A stretch of 64,000 bases of DNA. Source: Vreelandella malpeensis. GTDB lineage: Bacteria > Pseudomonadota > Gammaproteobacteria > Pseudomonadales > Halomonadaceae. The stretch is from assembly GCF_020622355.1 (NCBI RefSeq), contig NZ_WHVL01000002.1, forward strand, positions 62,001 to 126,000. Direction: 5' to 3'. Position 1 is the stretch's first letter. Each line of letters begins with the position of its first letter. The translations under genes and the position numbers were made by a program. The notes under the pieces were generated by a model. The model saw only the letters and a list, made by a program, of their open reading frames with translations. It ran no database searches and was not told where the DNA came from. Below, piece by piece: positions 36,059 to 45,715 of the stretch.

Positions 36059-37615
36059 ATGCTGGACGCGAATTTGAAAAATCAGTTGAAGGCTTATCTG
36101 GAAAAGGTGACCCAACCGTTCGAGATCGCGGCATCCCTCGACGACGGCGCCAAATCTCAGGAGCTGCTTGGCCTCTTGCAGGACATCGCGAGCCTCTCCG
36201 ACAAGATCAGTTTGAGCACCGATGGCCAGGACGCGCGCACACCGTCGTTCGCCATCAACCGCCCCGGCGAAGAGACCGGCGTGGTGTTCGCCGGCATCCC
36301 GATGGGCCATGAGTTCACATCGCTGGTGCTGGCGCTTCTGCAGGTCGGCGGTCACCCGCCCAAGACCTCTCAGGAGACGCTCGATCAAATCAAGGCTCTC
36401 GACGGCGAGATGCGCTTCGAGACCTACTATTCGCTGTCATGCCAGAACTGCCCGGACGTGGTGCAGGCGCTGAACCTGATGGCGATCTTCAACCCGGGCA
36501 TCCAGCACGTGGCCATCGATGGCGCGCTGTTCCAGGATGAGGTCGAGGCACGCGAGATCATGTCGGTGCCGAGCGTCTACCTGAACGGCAAGCCCTTCGA
36601 TCAGGGCCGCATGACGATCGAGCAGATTCTCGCCAAGGTCGATACGGGTGCGGCCGAGCGCGACGCGAAAAAGCTCAGCGAAAAGGCCGCGTTCGACTCC
36701 TTGATCATCGGCGGCGGCCCCGCCGGCGCCTCGGCGGCGATCTATTCGGCGCGCAAGGGCATCAACACGGGCATCGCTGCCGAGCGCTTCGGCGGCCAGG
36801 TCTCGGATACCCTGGGCATCGAGAATTTCATCTCGGTCTCCCGCACCGAAGGCCCGAAGTTGGTAGCGGCCCTCGAGCAGCACGTCAACGACTACGAGGT
36901 CGACGTGATGAACCTGCAGCGCGCCACGGCCTTCAAGGCCGCCGAGACCGAGGGTGGGCTTCATGAAGTGACGTTCGAATCCGGCGCCACGCTCAAGAGC
37001 AAGACCTTGATTCTGGCTACCGGCGCCCGCTGGCGGGAGATGAACGTGCCCGGCGAGCAGACGTACCGCAACAAGGGCGTGGCCTACTGCCCGCATTGCG
37101 ACGGCCCGCTGTTCAAGGGCAAGCGCGTGGCGGTGATCGGCGGCGGCAACTCCGGGGTCGAAGCGGCGATCGATCTGGCGGGTATCGTCGATCACGTCAC
37201 CCTAGTCGAGTTCATGGGCGAGATGCGCGCCGACGCGGTGCTGCAGAAAAAGCTCAAGAGTTTGCCCAACGTCGACATCATCCTCAACGCCCAGTCCACC
37301 GAGGTGACTGGCGACGGCAGCCGCGTGAACGGCCTGACCTACAAGGATCGCAACACCGACGAGGCGAAGCAGATCGCGCTCGAAGGCATCTTCGTCCAGA
37401 TCGGCCTGGTGCCCAACACCGAGTGGCTCAAGGACACCCCGATCGAGATGACCCCGCGCGGCGAAATCATCGTCGATTCCCACGGCATGACCTCCGTGCC
37501 CGGCGTCTTCGCTGCCGGCGACGTGACCACCGTGCCCTACAAGCAGATCGTCATCGCCATGGGCGAAGGCGCGAAGGCCTCGCTTGGCGCCTTCGACTAC
37601 CTGATTCGCAACTGA
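36059..37615 (+). CDS. ahpF: Alkyl hydroperoxide reductase subunit F
   Basis: A 518-residue flavoprotein disulfide reductase that uses NADH to reduce AhpC. The N-terminal double-thioredoxin domain has the redox pair Cys128/Cys131 (SCQNCPD). The FAD fold [17 protein letters not shown] follows, and a thioredoxin-reductase-like pair Cys344/Cys347 (YCPHCDG), then [17 protein letters not shown] for NAD. GAGGA precedes the ATG at 36059. Length is standard. Terminators follow. Confidence 0.97.
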   Translation: MLDANLKNQLKAYLEKVTQPFEIAASLDDGAKSQELLGLLQDIASLSDKISLSTDGQDARTPSFAINRPGEETGVVFAGIPMGHEFTSLVLALLQVGGHPPKTSQETLDQIKALDGEMRFETYYSLSCQNCPDVVQALNLMAIFNPGIQHVAIDGALFQDEVEAREIMSVPSVYLNGKPFDQGRMTIEQILAKVDTGAAERDAKKLSEKAAFDSLIIGGGPAGASAAIYSARKGINTGIAAERFGGQVSDTLGIENFISVSRTEGPKLVAALEQHVNDYEVDVMNLQRATAFKAAETEGGLHEVTFESGATLKSKTLILATGARWREMNVPGEQTYRNKGVAYCPHCDGPLFKGKRVAVIGGGNSGVEAAIDLAGIVDHVTLVEFMGEMRADAVLQKKLKSLPNVDIILNAQSTEVTGDGSRVNGLTYKDRNTDEAKQIALEGIFVQIGLVPNTEWLKDTPIEMTPRGEIIVDSHGMTSVPGVFAAGDVTTVPYKQIVIAMGEGAKASLGAFDYLIRN

Positions 37616-37624
37616 TCCGAACCC

Positions 37625-37643
37625 AAGGGGCTGCGGCCCCTTT
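37625..37643 (+). terminator. First hairpin terminator after ahpF
   Basis: AAGGGG, loop CTGCGG and CCCCTT, then TTACCCTTT. A moderate terminator 10 bases after the ahpF stop. Confidence 0.5.
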
Positions 37644-37671
37644 ACCCTTTGACGCAAGACCGTGACGTCCC

Positions 37672-37695
37672 GCCCGCCTCCCGGCGGGCTTTTTC
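37672..37695 (+). terminator. Strong hairpin terminator between ahpF and the Mur-ligase fusion gene
   Basis: GCCCGCC (37672-37678), loop TCCC, GGCGGGC (37683-37689), then TTTTTC. It ends 4 bases before the stop of the convergent Mur-ligase gene. Confidence 0.78.
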
Positions 37696-37699
37696 GTCG

Positions 37700-40600
37700 C
37701 TAGGCCTCGCTCAAACGGCGAGCAAGCTCGCTCAGTCCGAACTTGTTCGAGCCCTTGAAGGCGACCCAGTCGTCGGGTTCGAGCGCCTCACGAAGCCGCT
37801 GGGCCAGCGCTGACCTCGAGGGAAAACTGGCCACCCGGGGAACGCTCTTTTCGAGCAGCGGCTCGAGGGCCTGCATCTGCTCACCAAGCAGCCACACCGA
37901 GTGGGCGCCGCTTGCAAGGATCGGCTCGACCAGCGCGCGATGGTAGTCAGGGCTCTGCGCGCCGAGTTCGAGCATATCGGCCAGCACCAGGTGCTTGCGG
38001 CGCGCCTGGACCCCCTGCGCCTGCGCCAGCATGGCCTTCATCGACAGCGGGTTGGCGTTGTAGGCGTCGTCGAGAAGCTCGATGTTTCCCCCTCGCCAGG
38101 CGATGCGTCGATGGCGGCCGCGCCCTTCGGGCGGCGCGACTCGTGAAACGAACGGCAGCACGTCGCGAGGCGAGAGGCCCAGCGCGAGCAGCACCCCGAA
38201 GGCTGCCAACACGTTCATGGCCCAGTGCGCCCCCTGCCCGTCCATGGCGAGCTTGACGCGCTCGCCCGGGTAGTCGATCACGAAGGTCGCCATTTCCTCT
38301 GGATCGACCCAGCGAACCGTGGCATCCGGATGAACGCCAAAAGATAGGATAAGCAGTCCATGTCGTTGCGCGGCGGCGTGAACGATCGACCACTGCTCCA
38401 TGTCGCGGTTGATCACCGCCACGCTCCCTGCCGTCATCGACTCGAAGATGCGGCTCTTGCGCACCGCCACCTGCTCGACGCTCTCGTGATACTCCAGGTG
38501 CGCAGGCCCCGCATTGAGAAACACCGCCACGTCCGGGCGCGCCAGCGCGGAATTCTGGCGCATGCGCCCGATCGCCATCTCGATAACCTGATAAGGCGCC
38601 TGCCAGGGGACGCTGGCCAGCGTCCAAGCGATACCGTGGGGCAGGTTGGCGCTGTGGGTGGTCGCCCCCACGTCTCCCCAAGGGCGCAGCAGCGCCTCGA
38701 GCAGGGCGACCAGGGTCGTCTTGCCGGCGCTGCCGGTGACGCCGATCACCCTGCCCGTAAGCTTCTGGCGAGCGTAACGGCCCATCGCGAGCACGGCCTG
38801 GTCGATATCCGCCACGCGGTAGACCGGCATTCCCAGTGCCGCCAGTTCGGCCGCCTCATGAGAGTCGTCGGCGAGCAGCAGCTGCGGCGTGAAGGGCAGC
38901 CTGACGAGGTTGTCGATCGGCAGCCCCCGCCCGCTCCCCGCGCCGACTCTGCGCAGGGCGACGGCGTGACCCGCCGCCATGGTCTTGAGATGGAAGCTCA
39001 GGCCGGTCGCCTGCCAGCGGTTCGACGCGGGCGCGACGAGCCACTCTCCCTCGACGGCCCGTTCAATGTCATCACGACGCCACTGTTCTTCCTCGCGCGA
39101 GGTGACTAGGGTCGCGAGACGAGGTGTGGGCGCCTGCAGGTAGTGGCATAGATACGCCACGAACCCGGAAAGATAGTGCTCCACGTCGTCGATACGCACC
39201 CGAAAGCTGTGGTGGCGAATGAAGAAGCTGCCGACGATGCGCTCGGGGCGCTTGAAGTACATCGCGAACTCGGGCCAGAAGTGACCGTTGAGCAGGTAGT
39301 GGGCGCGCTTCTCCAGCGCCCGGTAGAAGCGCTCGATGTCGATGAGCTCGAGCAGGTGACGATATTCGGGCACGGCCTGCAGCCGCGTGATCATCTTGTG
39401 CGCCGCCATCATCAGCTCGAGCAGCGTCGGGAAGGTGGTGATGCGCTCCTCGACGAAGTCGAGATACCCTGCCACGTTCTGCAGACCGAAGCGGTAGTAG
39501 CGCTCCTCGGGCCGGTAAAGCGTCAATTCGTTGACGCAGTAGCTCAGCCAGTGGTCATGGGCACGCCAGTGCTCCTGGGCGATGAAGTACTTAAAGGCGC
39601 GCTCGACCACTTCAAGCCAGCGCGGATCCTTCGTCAGTCCAAAAAGGCGCATCAGCCCGAACGCCGCCTCGCCATCGTAGTAGATGATGCGAAAGCGCTC
39701 CTTGACGCTGAGATCCGCCGCGTTCAGCACGTGATCGAAGCCGCCGCTTTCTAGCTGGAGCTGGCGAATGCCCAGTGCCAGCTCTTCCATTACCGGCAGA
39801 TACTGTTCATCGCCGGTAAGCTCGGTGTATTTCGCCAGCGCCAGCAGCGTTACCCCACTGCCGCCGAGCTTGATCTCGCCGTTGGCTTCCAGCAGGTAGG
39901 TCACGCGCTCGCCGCGATGCTCGAAGCGCTTCAGAAACGTCGTGGTCAAGCGGCCCAGTGCCCGGTCGATCGCGTCTTTCAGCACGGCGCTCTGGTTGAC
40001 CTCCCAGGCCTCGAGCATGCTGTAGATACTGCTGGCGTGGCGCAGGGTGTTGTAGCCTGCGACGTCGCGATCGAAACAGGGGTGGATGCCGTAGACGAAG
40101 CGTCCATCCGGCTCGACCTGGGCGGCCAGGAAGGCGCTGGCGCGGTCGATCAGGGCGCGGGTCCCCGCCGGGGTCAGCGTCTCGATGACGCGCCGGCCGG
40201 TATGGCGCCCCTGCTGACCGCTGCGATAGCCCTGCAACGGCCTGGGTGACTGCCCGGGTTCGATCAGCAGCGCGTCGGTGGCGAAGGTGTAGACGCGCTG
40301 GCGCGGGTTGAAATCGACCTCGAAGGTCGCCCCGAAGCGCTCCCGGGCGTAGCGCCGGAAGTTGCCGGGGTTGAGCTCGGCGCTGGCCACCCGGCTGCCG
40401 GCGTAGAGCATGGCGTTGGCGTTGAGCTCCTGCTCGAGAAAGGCGTGTTGCAGGCCCGGATCCAGCGCGATGCCGCGGCGAAAGTAGTTGCGCTTGTGAC
40501 GTGAAAGCGTCGCAGCGAGGCTCTCCCAGGTGTGCGCCGTCACGTCGTGCGCCCAGTCCAGGCGCAGCCAGCGTACCGGCGCGTCAAGGGCGTAGTGCTC

Positions 40601-40921
40601 CTCGAGCCGGTCTTCGAGCCGCTGCCAGAGCGCGTCGCTGCTGGGAGCCCCCCGTTCGCTCGCGACCCGCGCCCGGCGGGTGCCGTCGGTGACCGATACA
40701 AAGACGCGTAGCGGCGCGTCGGCCTCGGCTGCGAGCCGCTCGACGAGCGCTTGCCGGGCGCGGGTCAGCATCTGAGCAAGCGGCAGGCGCTGGCCGGCGT
40801 CCACGCGCGTGCGCTTGTCCACGACGGGGACCCGAAAGGCGGGCTGGGCGCTTCTGCCCGTGCGGCCCTGCTGGGCGCGCCGGGCCTGCAAAAGGCTCTT
40901 CGAGCCGGGGAATCTTGCCAC
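37700..40921 (-). CDS. Large Mur-ligase fusion protein with putative alpha/alpha-toroid domain
   Basis: A 1073-residue cytoplasmic protein (no signal peptide). Residues about 650-1073 are MurF-like: a mobile substrate domain, P-loop VTGSAGKTTLV near 730, AHLEYHESVEQVAVRKSRIF near 815 with the Lys expected to be carbamylated, DDAYNANPLSMKAML near 952 and VLADMLELG near 982. All central Mur motifs look intact. Residues about 240-640 look like a helical alpha/alpha toroid with aromatic and acidic clusters (GIHPCFDRDV, EANGEIKLGGSGV, FIRHHSFRVRIDDVEHYLSG), as in six-hairpin sugar enzymes. Residues 1-230 are unrecognised and start very basic. Substrate is unknown. Neighbours are ahpF (convergent) and moeB (43 bases upstream on the same strand). 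Confidence 0.8.
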   Translation of the reverse strand: MARFPGSKSLLQARRAQQGRTGRSAQPAFRVPVVDKRTRVDAGQRLPLAQMLTRARQALVERLAAEADAPLRVFVSVTDGTRRARVASERGAPSSDALWQRLEDRLEEHYALDAPVRWLRLDWAHDVTAHTWESLAATLSRHKRNYFRRGIALDPGLQHAFLEQELNANAMLYAGSRVASAELNPGNFRRYARERFGATFEVDFNPRQRVYTFATDALLIEPGQSPRPLQGYRSGQQGRHTGRRVIETLTPAGTRALIDRASAFLAAQVEPDGRFVYGIHPCFDRDVAGYNTLRHASSIYSMLEAWEVNQSAVLKDAIDRALGRLTTTFLKRFEHRGERVTYLLEANGEIKLGGSGVTLLALAKYTELTGDEQYLPVMEELALGIRQLQLESGGFDHVLNAADLSVKERFRIIYYDGEAAFGLMRLFGLTKDPRWLEVVERAFKYFIAQEHWRAHDHWLSYCVNELTLYRPEERYYRFGLQNVAGYLDFVEERITTFPTLLELMMAAHKMITRLQAVPEYRHLLELIDIERFYRALEKRAHYLLNGHFWPEFAMYFKRPERIVGSFFIRHHSFRVRIDDVEHYLSGFVAYLCHYLQAPTPRLATLVTSREEEQWRRDDIERAVEGEWLVAPASNRWQATGLSFHLKTMAAGHAVALRRVGAGSGRGLPIDNLVRLPFTPQLLLADDSHEAAELAALGMPVYRVADIDQAVLAMGRYARQKLTGRVIGVTGSAGKTTLVALLEALLRPWGDVGATTHSANLPHGIAWTLASVPWQAPYQVIEMAIGRMRQNSALARPDVAVFLNAGPAHLEYHESVEQVAVRKSRIFESMTAGSVAVINRDMEQWSIVHAAAQRHGLLILSFGVHPDATVRWVDPEEMATFVIDYPGERVKLAMDGQGAHWAMNVLAAFGVLLALGLSPRDVLPFVSRVAPPEGRGRHRRIAWRGGNIELLDDAYNANPLSMKAMLAQAQGVQARRKHLVLADMLELGAQSPDYHRALVEPILASGAHSVWLLGEQMQALEPLLEKSVPRVASFPSRSALAQRLREALEPDDWVAFKGSNKFGLSELARRLSEA

Positions 40922-40963
40922 GCTACCCCCTCTGGACGGGTTTGGTGCCCACTGGGCACGCCT

Positions 40964-41722
40964 TCAAATGGCGGGTTTACCGCACACCGGGCAGGCGGGG
41001 TCGCGGGGCACCTGAAAATGGCGCCAGCGCCCGCTCAGGGCATCGAAGGTGGAAAGCCCCTGGTGAACGCGCCCGATCCTACTTGCGATCTTCACCGCCT
41101 CGAGCGCCTGGAAGGCGCCGATCACGCCCACCAGCGGTGAGATCACCCCGCTCTCGGCGCAGCTCAGGGCCTCGTCGGCGCTATCGCCCGGGGGATAGAG
41201 ACAAGCGTAGCAGGGACTTTCCGGCACGCGCGGATCGAACACTGCCAGTTGCCCGGAAAAGCGGATCGCCGCGCCGGACACCAGCGCCACCCCGGCCTGC
41301 CAGCAGGCAGCGTTGATCGCATAGCGGCTCGAGAAGCGGTCGGTGCAGTCCAGCACCACGTCCGCCGTGGCCGCCAGTCGTGTCAGCTCCTCTGCCTCGA
41401 GATAGCGTTCGAGGGCAACGATCTCGCAGGTCGGGTTGAGCGCAGCCATGCTGGCGGCGGCCGAGGCGGCCTTGTTGCGATCGAGGTCCGCCTCACCGTG
41501 GGCGATCTGACGCTGCAGGTTGGAGAGCTCGACCACGTCGGCATCGGCGATGGTGATGCGTCCGACGCCTGAGGCGGCCAGATACAGCGCCGCCGGCGAG
41601 CCGAGCCCGCCGGCGCCGATGATCAGCGCATGGGCGGCCTGCAGGCGCTCCTGGCCCTCGATGTCCACCTCGTCGAGCATGATCTGGCGGCTATAGCGCA
41701 AAAGCGTCAAGTCATCCATCAT
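40964..41722 (-). CDS. moeB: Molybdopterin-synthase adenylyltransferase (MoeB/ThiF/HesA family)
   Basis: A 252-residue E1-like enzyme that adenylates the C-terminal Gly of a small sulfur carrier (MoaD, possibly ThiS). The ATP-binding GAGGLGSPAALYLAASGVGRITIADADVVELSNLQRQ, CTDRFSSRYAINAAC, and the MoeB-type CAESGVISPLVGVIGAFQALEAVKI are visible. Zinc Cys pairs are CYAC and CPVC. Starts MMDD four bases after the lrp stop. Sulfur carrier specificity is inferred. It ends the hemA-prfA-prmC-lrp-moeB run. Confidence 0.92.
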   Translation of the reverse strand: MMDDLTLLRYSRQIMLDEVDIEGQERLQAAHALIIGAGGLGSPAALYLAASGVGRITIADADVVELSNLQRQIAHGEADLDRNKAASAAASMAALNPTCEIVALERYLEAEELTRLAATADVVLDCTDRFSSRYAINAACWQAGVALVSGAAIRFSGQLAVFDPRVPESPCYACLYPPGDSADEALSCAESGVISPLVGVIGAFQALEAVKIASRIGRVHQGLSTFDALSGRWRHFQVPRDPACPVCGKPAI

Positions 41723-41725
41723 CGG

Positions 41726-42226
41726 CTACTTCTCCTCGAACTCGTCAAGCTCCGGCACGTGCAGGCTGAAGCTCTCCTTGACCTCTTCCATCACCACATA
41801 GCTCTTGGACTCCTTGACACCGGGCAGCGTCAGCACCACGTCACCCAGCAGCTGGCGGTAGGCGGACATCTCGGGAATCCGGCACTTGAGGATGTAGTCG
41901 AACTGGCCCGACACCAGGTGGCACTCCTGGATCTGCGGCAGGGTTTCCACCGCGCGGCGAAACTCGTCAAACACCGCCGGTGACTGGGTCTCGAGGCTGA
42001 TCTCGACGAACACTAAAAGGTTCGCCTTGAGCGCCTGCGGGTCGAGCAGCGCCTTGTAGCCGCGAATGACGCCGGCGCGCTCCAGACGCTTGACGCGCTC
42101 CAGGCACGGCGTGGTGGAGAGCCCCACCTGGGCGGCCAGATCCACGTAGGAGATGCGCGCGTTCTCCTGGAGCGCGCGCAGAATGCGCAGATCGATCCGG
42201 TCGAGCGTTCGGTTCCTGGGTTTCAT
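41726..42226 (-). CDS. lrp: Lrp/AsnC family transcriptional regulator, Lrp-like
   Basis: A 166-residue regulator with N-terminal winged helix-turn-helix (LDRIDLRILRALQENARISYVDLAAQVGLSTTPCLERVKRLERAGVI) and C-terminal RAM/effector domain (VEISLETQSPAVFDEFRRAV, VSGQFDYILKCRI). It is closer to global Lrp than to AsnC: STTPCLERVKRLE and the C-terminal LPGVKESKSYVVMEEVKES are Lrp-like. GGGAGG lies before the ATG at 42226. It is 22 bases after prmC and four before moeB on the same strand. Confidence 0.9.
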   Translation of the reverse strand: MKPRNRTLDRIDLRILRALQENARISYVDLAAQVGLSTTPCLERVKRLERAGVIRGYKALLDPQALKANLLVFVEISLETQSPAVFDEFRRAVETLPQIQECHLVSGQFDYILKCRIPEMSAYRQLLGDVVLTLPGVKESKSYVVMEEVKESFSLHVPELDEFEEK

Positions 42227-42248
42227 GGTGGCCTCCCTTGTCCTGCCT

Positions 42249-43094
42249 TTAGCCGCGCGCCTGCCCAAGGGTGACGCGCTCGTGCCCCTGCAGGTCGATC
42301 AGGCTTTCAACGTTAATATACCCCGCCCGGTCGAGCGCCGCCCGCACGCTTTCGGCCTGGGTATGGCCATGCTCGAGCAGCAGAAATCCTTGGGCGCAAA
42401 GGTGCGGCCGGGCGCCCTCGATCAGATGCACCAGATCCGCCATTCCATCGCCTGCCGCTACCAGCGCCGAGCGCGGCTCGAAGCGCACGTCGCCACGCGC
42501 GAGGTGCGGGTCGTCCTCGCTGATGTAGGGCGGGTTGCTGACGATGAGCTCGAAGCGTGCCTCGGCATCCAGGGCGGCGAACCAGTCGCTTTGCAGGAAG
42601 GTGGCGTTAGTGATGCGAAGGTGTGCGGCATTGGCCCCGGCAAGTGCGACCGCCTCGTCGCGAAGATCGAGCCCGGTCACCTGCCAGCCCGGGCGCTCGC
42701 TGGCGAAGGCAAGCGCGATGGCGCCAGTGCCGGTGCCCAGATCGAGCAGCCGCCCGGCGGATGCCGGGGCGCGGGCGAGCGCCGCCTCCACCAGGGTTTC
42801 GGTGTCCGGTCGCGGGATCAGCGTATGCCGGGAGGTGGCAAGGGGCAGCCCCCAGAACTCGCGCTCGCCGGTGAGATAGGCCACCGGCTCGCCTTGGGCA
42901 CGGGCGGCTATCAGGGCGTCGAAGCGGGCGTGTTCGAAGGGCGGGCAAGGCGCGTCGCCCCAGGTGTAGAGCCAGGTGCGATCACGTCCGAGCACATGGC
43001 CCATCAGCACTTCGGCGTCCAGGCGCGGGGTCGGCGACCCCGCCTCGATCAGGCGCCGAGTGGCCGCCTTGAGCAGCGCATCGACGCTCATCAC
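42249..43094 (-). CDS. prmC: Release factor glutamine methyltransferase
   Basis: A 281-residue SAM methyltransferase that methylates the GGQ glutamine of RF1 and RF2. The N-terminal helical domain is followed by [26 protein letters not shown], the SAM loop [20 protein letters not shown], and the NPPY active-site motif [15 protein letters not shown]. It overlaps prfA by four bases, so the methylase and its substrate are translationally coupled. Confidence 0.97.
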   Translation of the reverse strand: MMSVDALLKAATRRLIEAGSPTPRLDAEVLMGHVLGRDRTWLYTWGDAPCPPFEHARFDALIAARAQGEPVAYLTGEREFWGLPLATSRHTLIPRPDTETLVEAALARAPASAGRLLDLGTGTGAIALAFASERPGWQVTGLDLRDEAVALAGANAAHLRITNATFLQSDWFAALDAEARFELIVSNPPYISEDDPHLARGDVRFEPRSALVAAGDGMADLVHLIEGARPHLCAQGFLLLEHGHTQAESVRAALDRAGYINVESLIDLQGHERVTLGQARG

Positions 43095-44179
43095 GCGTCC
43101 TGAAGCGCCGAGAGCTGTTCGGCCTGGTACTCGTGGATCAGGGGCTCCACCACGTCGTCGAGCTGCTCGCCGCTGATCACGTCGACCAGCTTGTAGAGCG
43201 TCAGGTTGATACGGTGGTCGGTGATGCGCCCTTGGGGGAAATTGTAGGTGCGAATGCGCTCGCTGCGATCACCGGAGCCGACCAGCGAGCGGCGCGCATC
43301 GGCCTGCTCCTGGCGCTGGGAATCCACGGCGTTGCGCTTGAGCCTGGCGGCGAGCAGCGACATCGCCTTGGCGCGGTTCTTGTGCTGACTGCGCTCCTCC
43401 TGGCACTCCACCACCACGCCGGTGGGCAGGTGGGTGATGCGGATCGCCGAGTCGGTGGTATTGACGTGCTGGCCGCCGGCGCCGCTGGAGCGGTAGGTGT
43501 CCACGCGCAGATCCGCCGGATTGATGTCGATGTCGCCCACGTCCTCGACCTCGGGCATCACCGCCACGGTGCAGGCGGAAGTATGAATACGCCCTTGGGA
43601 CTCGGTGGCGGGCACGCGCTGCACGCGGTGGGCGCCGGACTCGAACTTGAGCCTTGCATAGACGCCGTCGCCCTTGACCCGGGAGATCACCTCCTTGTAG
43701 CCGCCGTGCTCGCCGTGACTGGCGCTGACCACCTCCACCCGCCAGCCGCGTTTCTCCGCGTAGCGGGAGTACATGCGAAACAGGTCGCCGGCGAAGATCG
43801 CCGCCTCGTCGCCGCCGGTGCCGGCGCGCACTTCCAGAAACACGCCGCGCCCGTCGTCCGGGTCCTTGGGTACCAGCAGGCGCTTGAGTTCGGTATCGAG
43901 CTCTTCGAGCTGCTCGCGGCCCTCTTCCATTTCCATCTCGGCCAGCTCGCGCATCTCCGGGTCGCTGTCGCGGCTCAATGTTTCGGCGGTGGCGATGTTC
44001 TCCTCGATCTCGCGGTAGCGCTGCCAGGCGGCGACCAGCGCCTCGAGCTCGGCGTACTCGCGGGAGTAGTCGCGAAAGCGCTGCTGGTCGTTGATCACAT
44101 CCGGGTCCGAGAGCAGCATCGCAAGCTCTTCGAAGCGGTCGGCAAAACTGTCTAGGCGTTGGCGCAACGTCTCTTTCAT
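43091..44179 (-). CDS. prfA: Peptide chain release factor 1
   Basis: A 362-residue release factor recognising UAA and UAG. It has the catalytic GGQ in [10 protein letters not shown] near residue 233, the anticodon-like region with [18 protein letters not shown] (PxT element PAT), and a long N-terminal helical domain. Overlaps hemA upstream and prmC downstream by four bases each. Confidence 0.98.
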   Translation of the reverse strand: MKETLRQRLDSFADRFEELAMLLSDPDVINDQQRFRDYSREYAELEALVAAWQRYREIEENIATAETLSRDSDPEMRELAEMEMEEGREQLEELDTELKRLLVPKDPDDGRGVFLEVRAGTGGDEAAIFAGDLFRMYSRYAEKRGWRVEVVSASHGEHGGYKEVISRVKGDGVYARLKFESGAHRVQRVPATESQGRIHTSACTVAVMPEVEDVGDIDINPADLRVDTYRSSGAGGQHVNTTDSAIRITHLPTGVVVECQEERSQHKNRAKAMSLLAARLKRNAVDSQRQEQADARRSLVGSGDRSERIRTYNFPQGRITDHRINLTLYKLVDVISGEQLDDVVEPLIHEYQAEQLSALQDA

Positions 44180-45486
44180 GCGGGCGTATCATCCTTCTGG
44201 CGTTTCGCCGCGGGCGCGGGCTTGTCGAACGCGGGCTTCGAGGGAAGCAGCACCTGCGGCGCCGCGCTCAAAAGTTCGTGGTTTTCCTGGGTGGCCGCCT
44301 CGCGCAGGGCGAGCGTGGGCTGGTGCATGAAGCGATTGGCGAGCTGGTGGGCCAGACGCTCGACCACCTTGGCCGGGTCTTCGCCACGGGCCAAGCGCTC
44401 CAGCGCCTGATCCCGGGCGGCGTCGCGAAGCGACTCGCCGTGGCGGCGGTAGTCGCGAATCAGCTCGCCCCCCTGACGCAGACGGCCCTCCTGCTGCCAG
44501 CTGCCCACGCCGTGCTCGATCAGCGATTCGGCCTGGTCGGCGGCGACCTGACGGTGGCGACGGTTCTCCTCGATCACCTCCTCGAGGTCGTCGACGGTAT
44601 ACAGGAAGACGTCGGCGAGCTCGCCGACCTCGGGCTCGATGTCGCGCGGCACGGCGATGTCGACCATGAACACCGGCCGGTGGCGGCGCTTCTTCAGCGC
44701 CCGCTCGACCATGCCCTTGCCAAGGATCGGCAAGGGCGCTGCGGTCGAGGAGATCACGATGTCCGCCTTCTCCAGCGCCGTTGGAATGTCCGGCAGCGCG
44801 ATCGCCTCGCCGCCGAGCGGCCCGGCGAGGGCCTGAGCCCGCTCGCGGGTACGGTTGGCCACGACGATAGTGCGCACCCCGGCCTCGTGCAGGTGGCGGG
44901 CGACCAGCTCGATGGTTTCGCCGGCACCGATCAAGAGCGCACTTGCCCGCCCGAAGTCGTCGAAGATACGGCTCGCCATGCTGACCGCCGCGTAGGCGAC
45001 CGACACCGGGTTCTTGCCGATGCCGGTTTCGGTGCGCACCTGCTTGGCCACGGCGAAGGTGTGCTGAAAAAGACGCTCGAGCTCACCACCGAGTCCCTTG
45101 GCCTGGCGTGCCTGCTGGTAGGCGTCCTTCAGTTGGCCAAGAATCTGCGGCTCGCCGAGCACCATGGAATCGAGCCCCACCGCCACGCGCATCAGGTGGC
45201 GCGCGGCGTCGTGATCCAGATAGTGGTAGGCGCAGCGGGCGAGTTCATCGACGCTGAGATCGTGAAAGCGGCTCAGCCATTCGAGCACCGCCTGCTCGCC
45301 AGCCGAGTTGGTCACGCAGTAGAGCTCGGTGCGATTGCAGGTGGAGAGCACCGCCGCCTCGCGGATGTGCGGCAGACAGCGAAGTTCGCCCAGCGCGTTC
45401 TCGAGCTGCGAGGGTGTAAAGGCCACCTGCTCTCGCACGGCGACACTGGCCGTCCGATGATTGATTCCCAGGGCAAGAAGCGTCAT
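44176..45486 (-). CDS. hemA: Glutamyl-tRNA reductase
   Basis: A 436-residue enzyme that reduces Glu-tRNA(Glu) to glutamate-1-semialdehyde, the first step of heme synthesis by the C5 route. The opening [23 protein letters not shown] is typical; the catalytic Cys is in [31 protein letters not shown] binds NADPH; and the C-terminal dimerisation helix follows. The N-terminus of HemA is also its usual degradation tag in heme-rich cells. First gene of the run; divergent from the TPR gene. Confidence 0.97.
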   Translation of the reverse strand: MTLLALGINHRTASVAVREQVAFTPSQLENALGELRCLPHIREAAVLSTCNRTELYCVTNSAGEQAVLEWLSRFHDLSVDELARCAYHYLDHDAARHLMRVAVGLDSMVLGEPQILGQLKDAYQQARQAKGLGGELERLFQHTFAVAKQVRTETGIGKNPVSVAYAAVSMASRIFDDFGRASALLIGAGETIELVARHLHEAGVRTIVVANRTRERAQALAGPLGGEAIALPDIPTALEKADIVISSTAAPLPILGKGMVERALKKRRHRPVFMVDIAVPRDIEPEVGELADVFLYTVDDLEEVIEENRRHRQVAADQAESLIEHGVGSWQQEGRLRQGGELIRDYRRHGESLRDAARDQALERLARGEDPAKVVERLAHQLANRFMHQPTLALREAATQENHELLSAAPQVLLPSKPAFDKPAPAAKRQKDDTPA

Positions 45487-45715
45487 GCGTTAGGCGTCTT
45501 CGCTAGTGGATCGGTCGTAGAGCGACATCGGCCCGTCTCTGCTGGACGAGTCCCGTGTGTCTGAAGCCTTGCCGGCCCGGCGCAAAAATGGCGCTGACAC
45601 GTGTCGTTTTCAAGGTGTAGCATTCTACCACAGACCGCCCGGTTCTGGCGTCACCACTTTGCCGCAGGCCACCGAGCCGCTATGCTGATCATCCGGCCAC
45701 TTGATCGAGACACGC

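Noticed and set aside
37700..40921. Misassembled fusion of two genes
   Set aside because: The frame is uninterrupted over 1073 codons, with even codon use and no internal ribosome binding site or start that would give a plain MurF; still, it deserves a check by homologue comparison.
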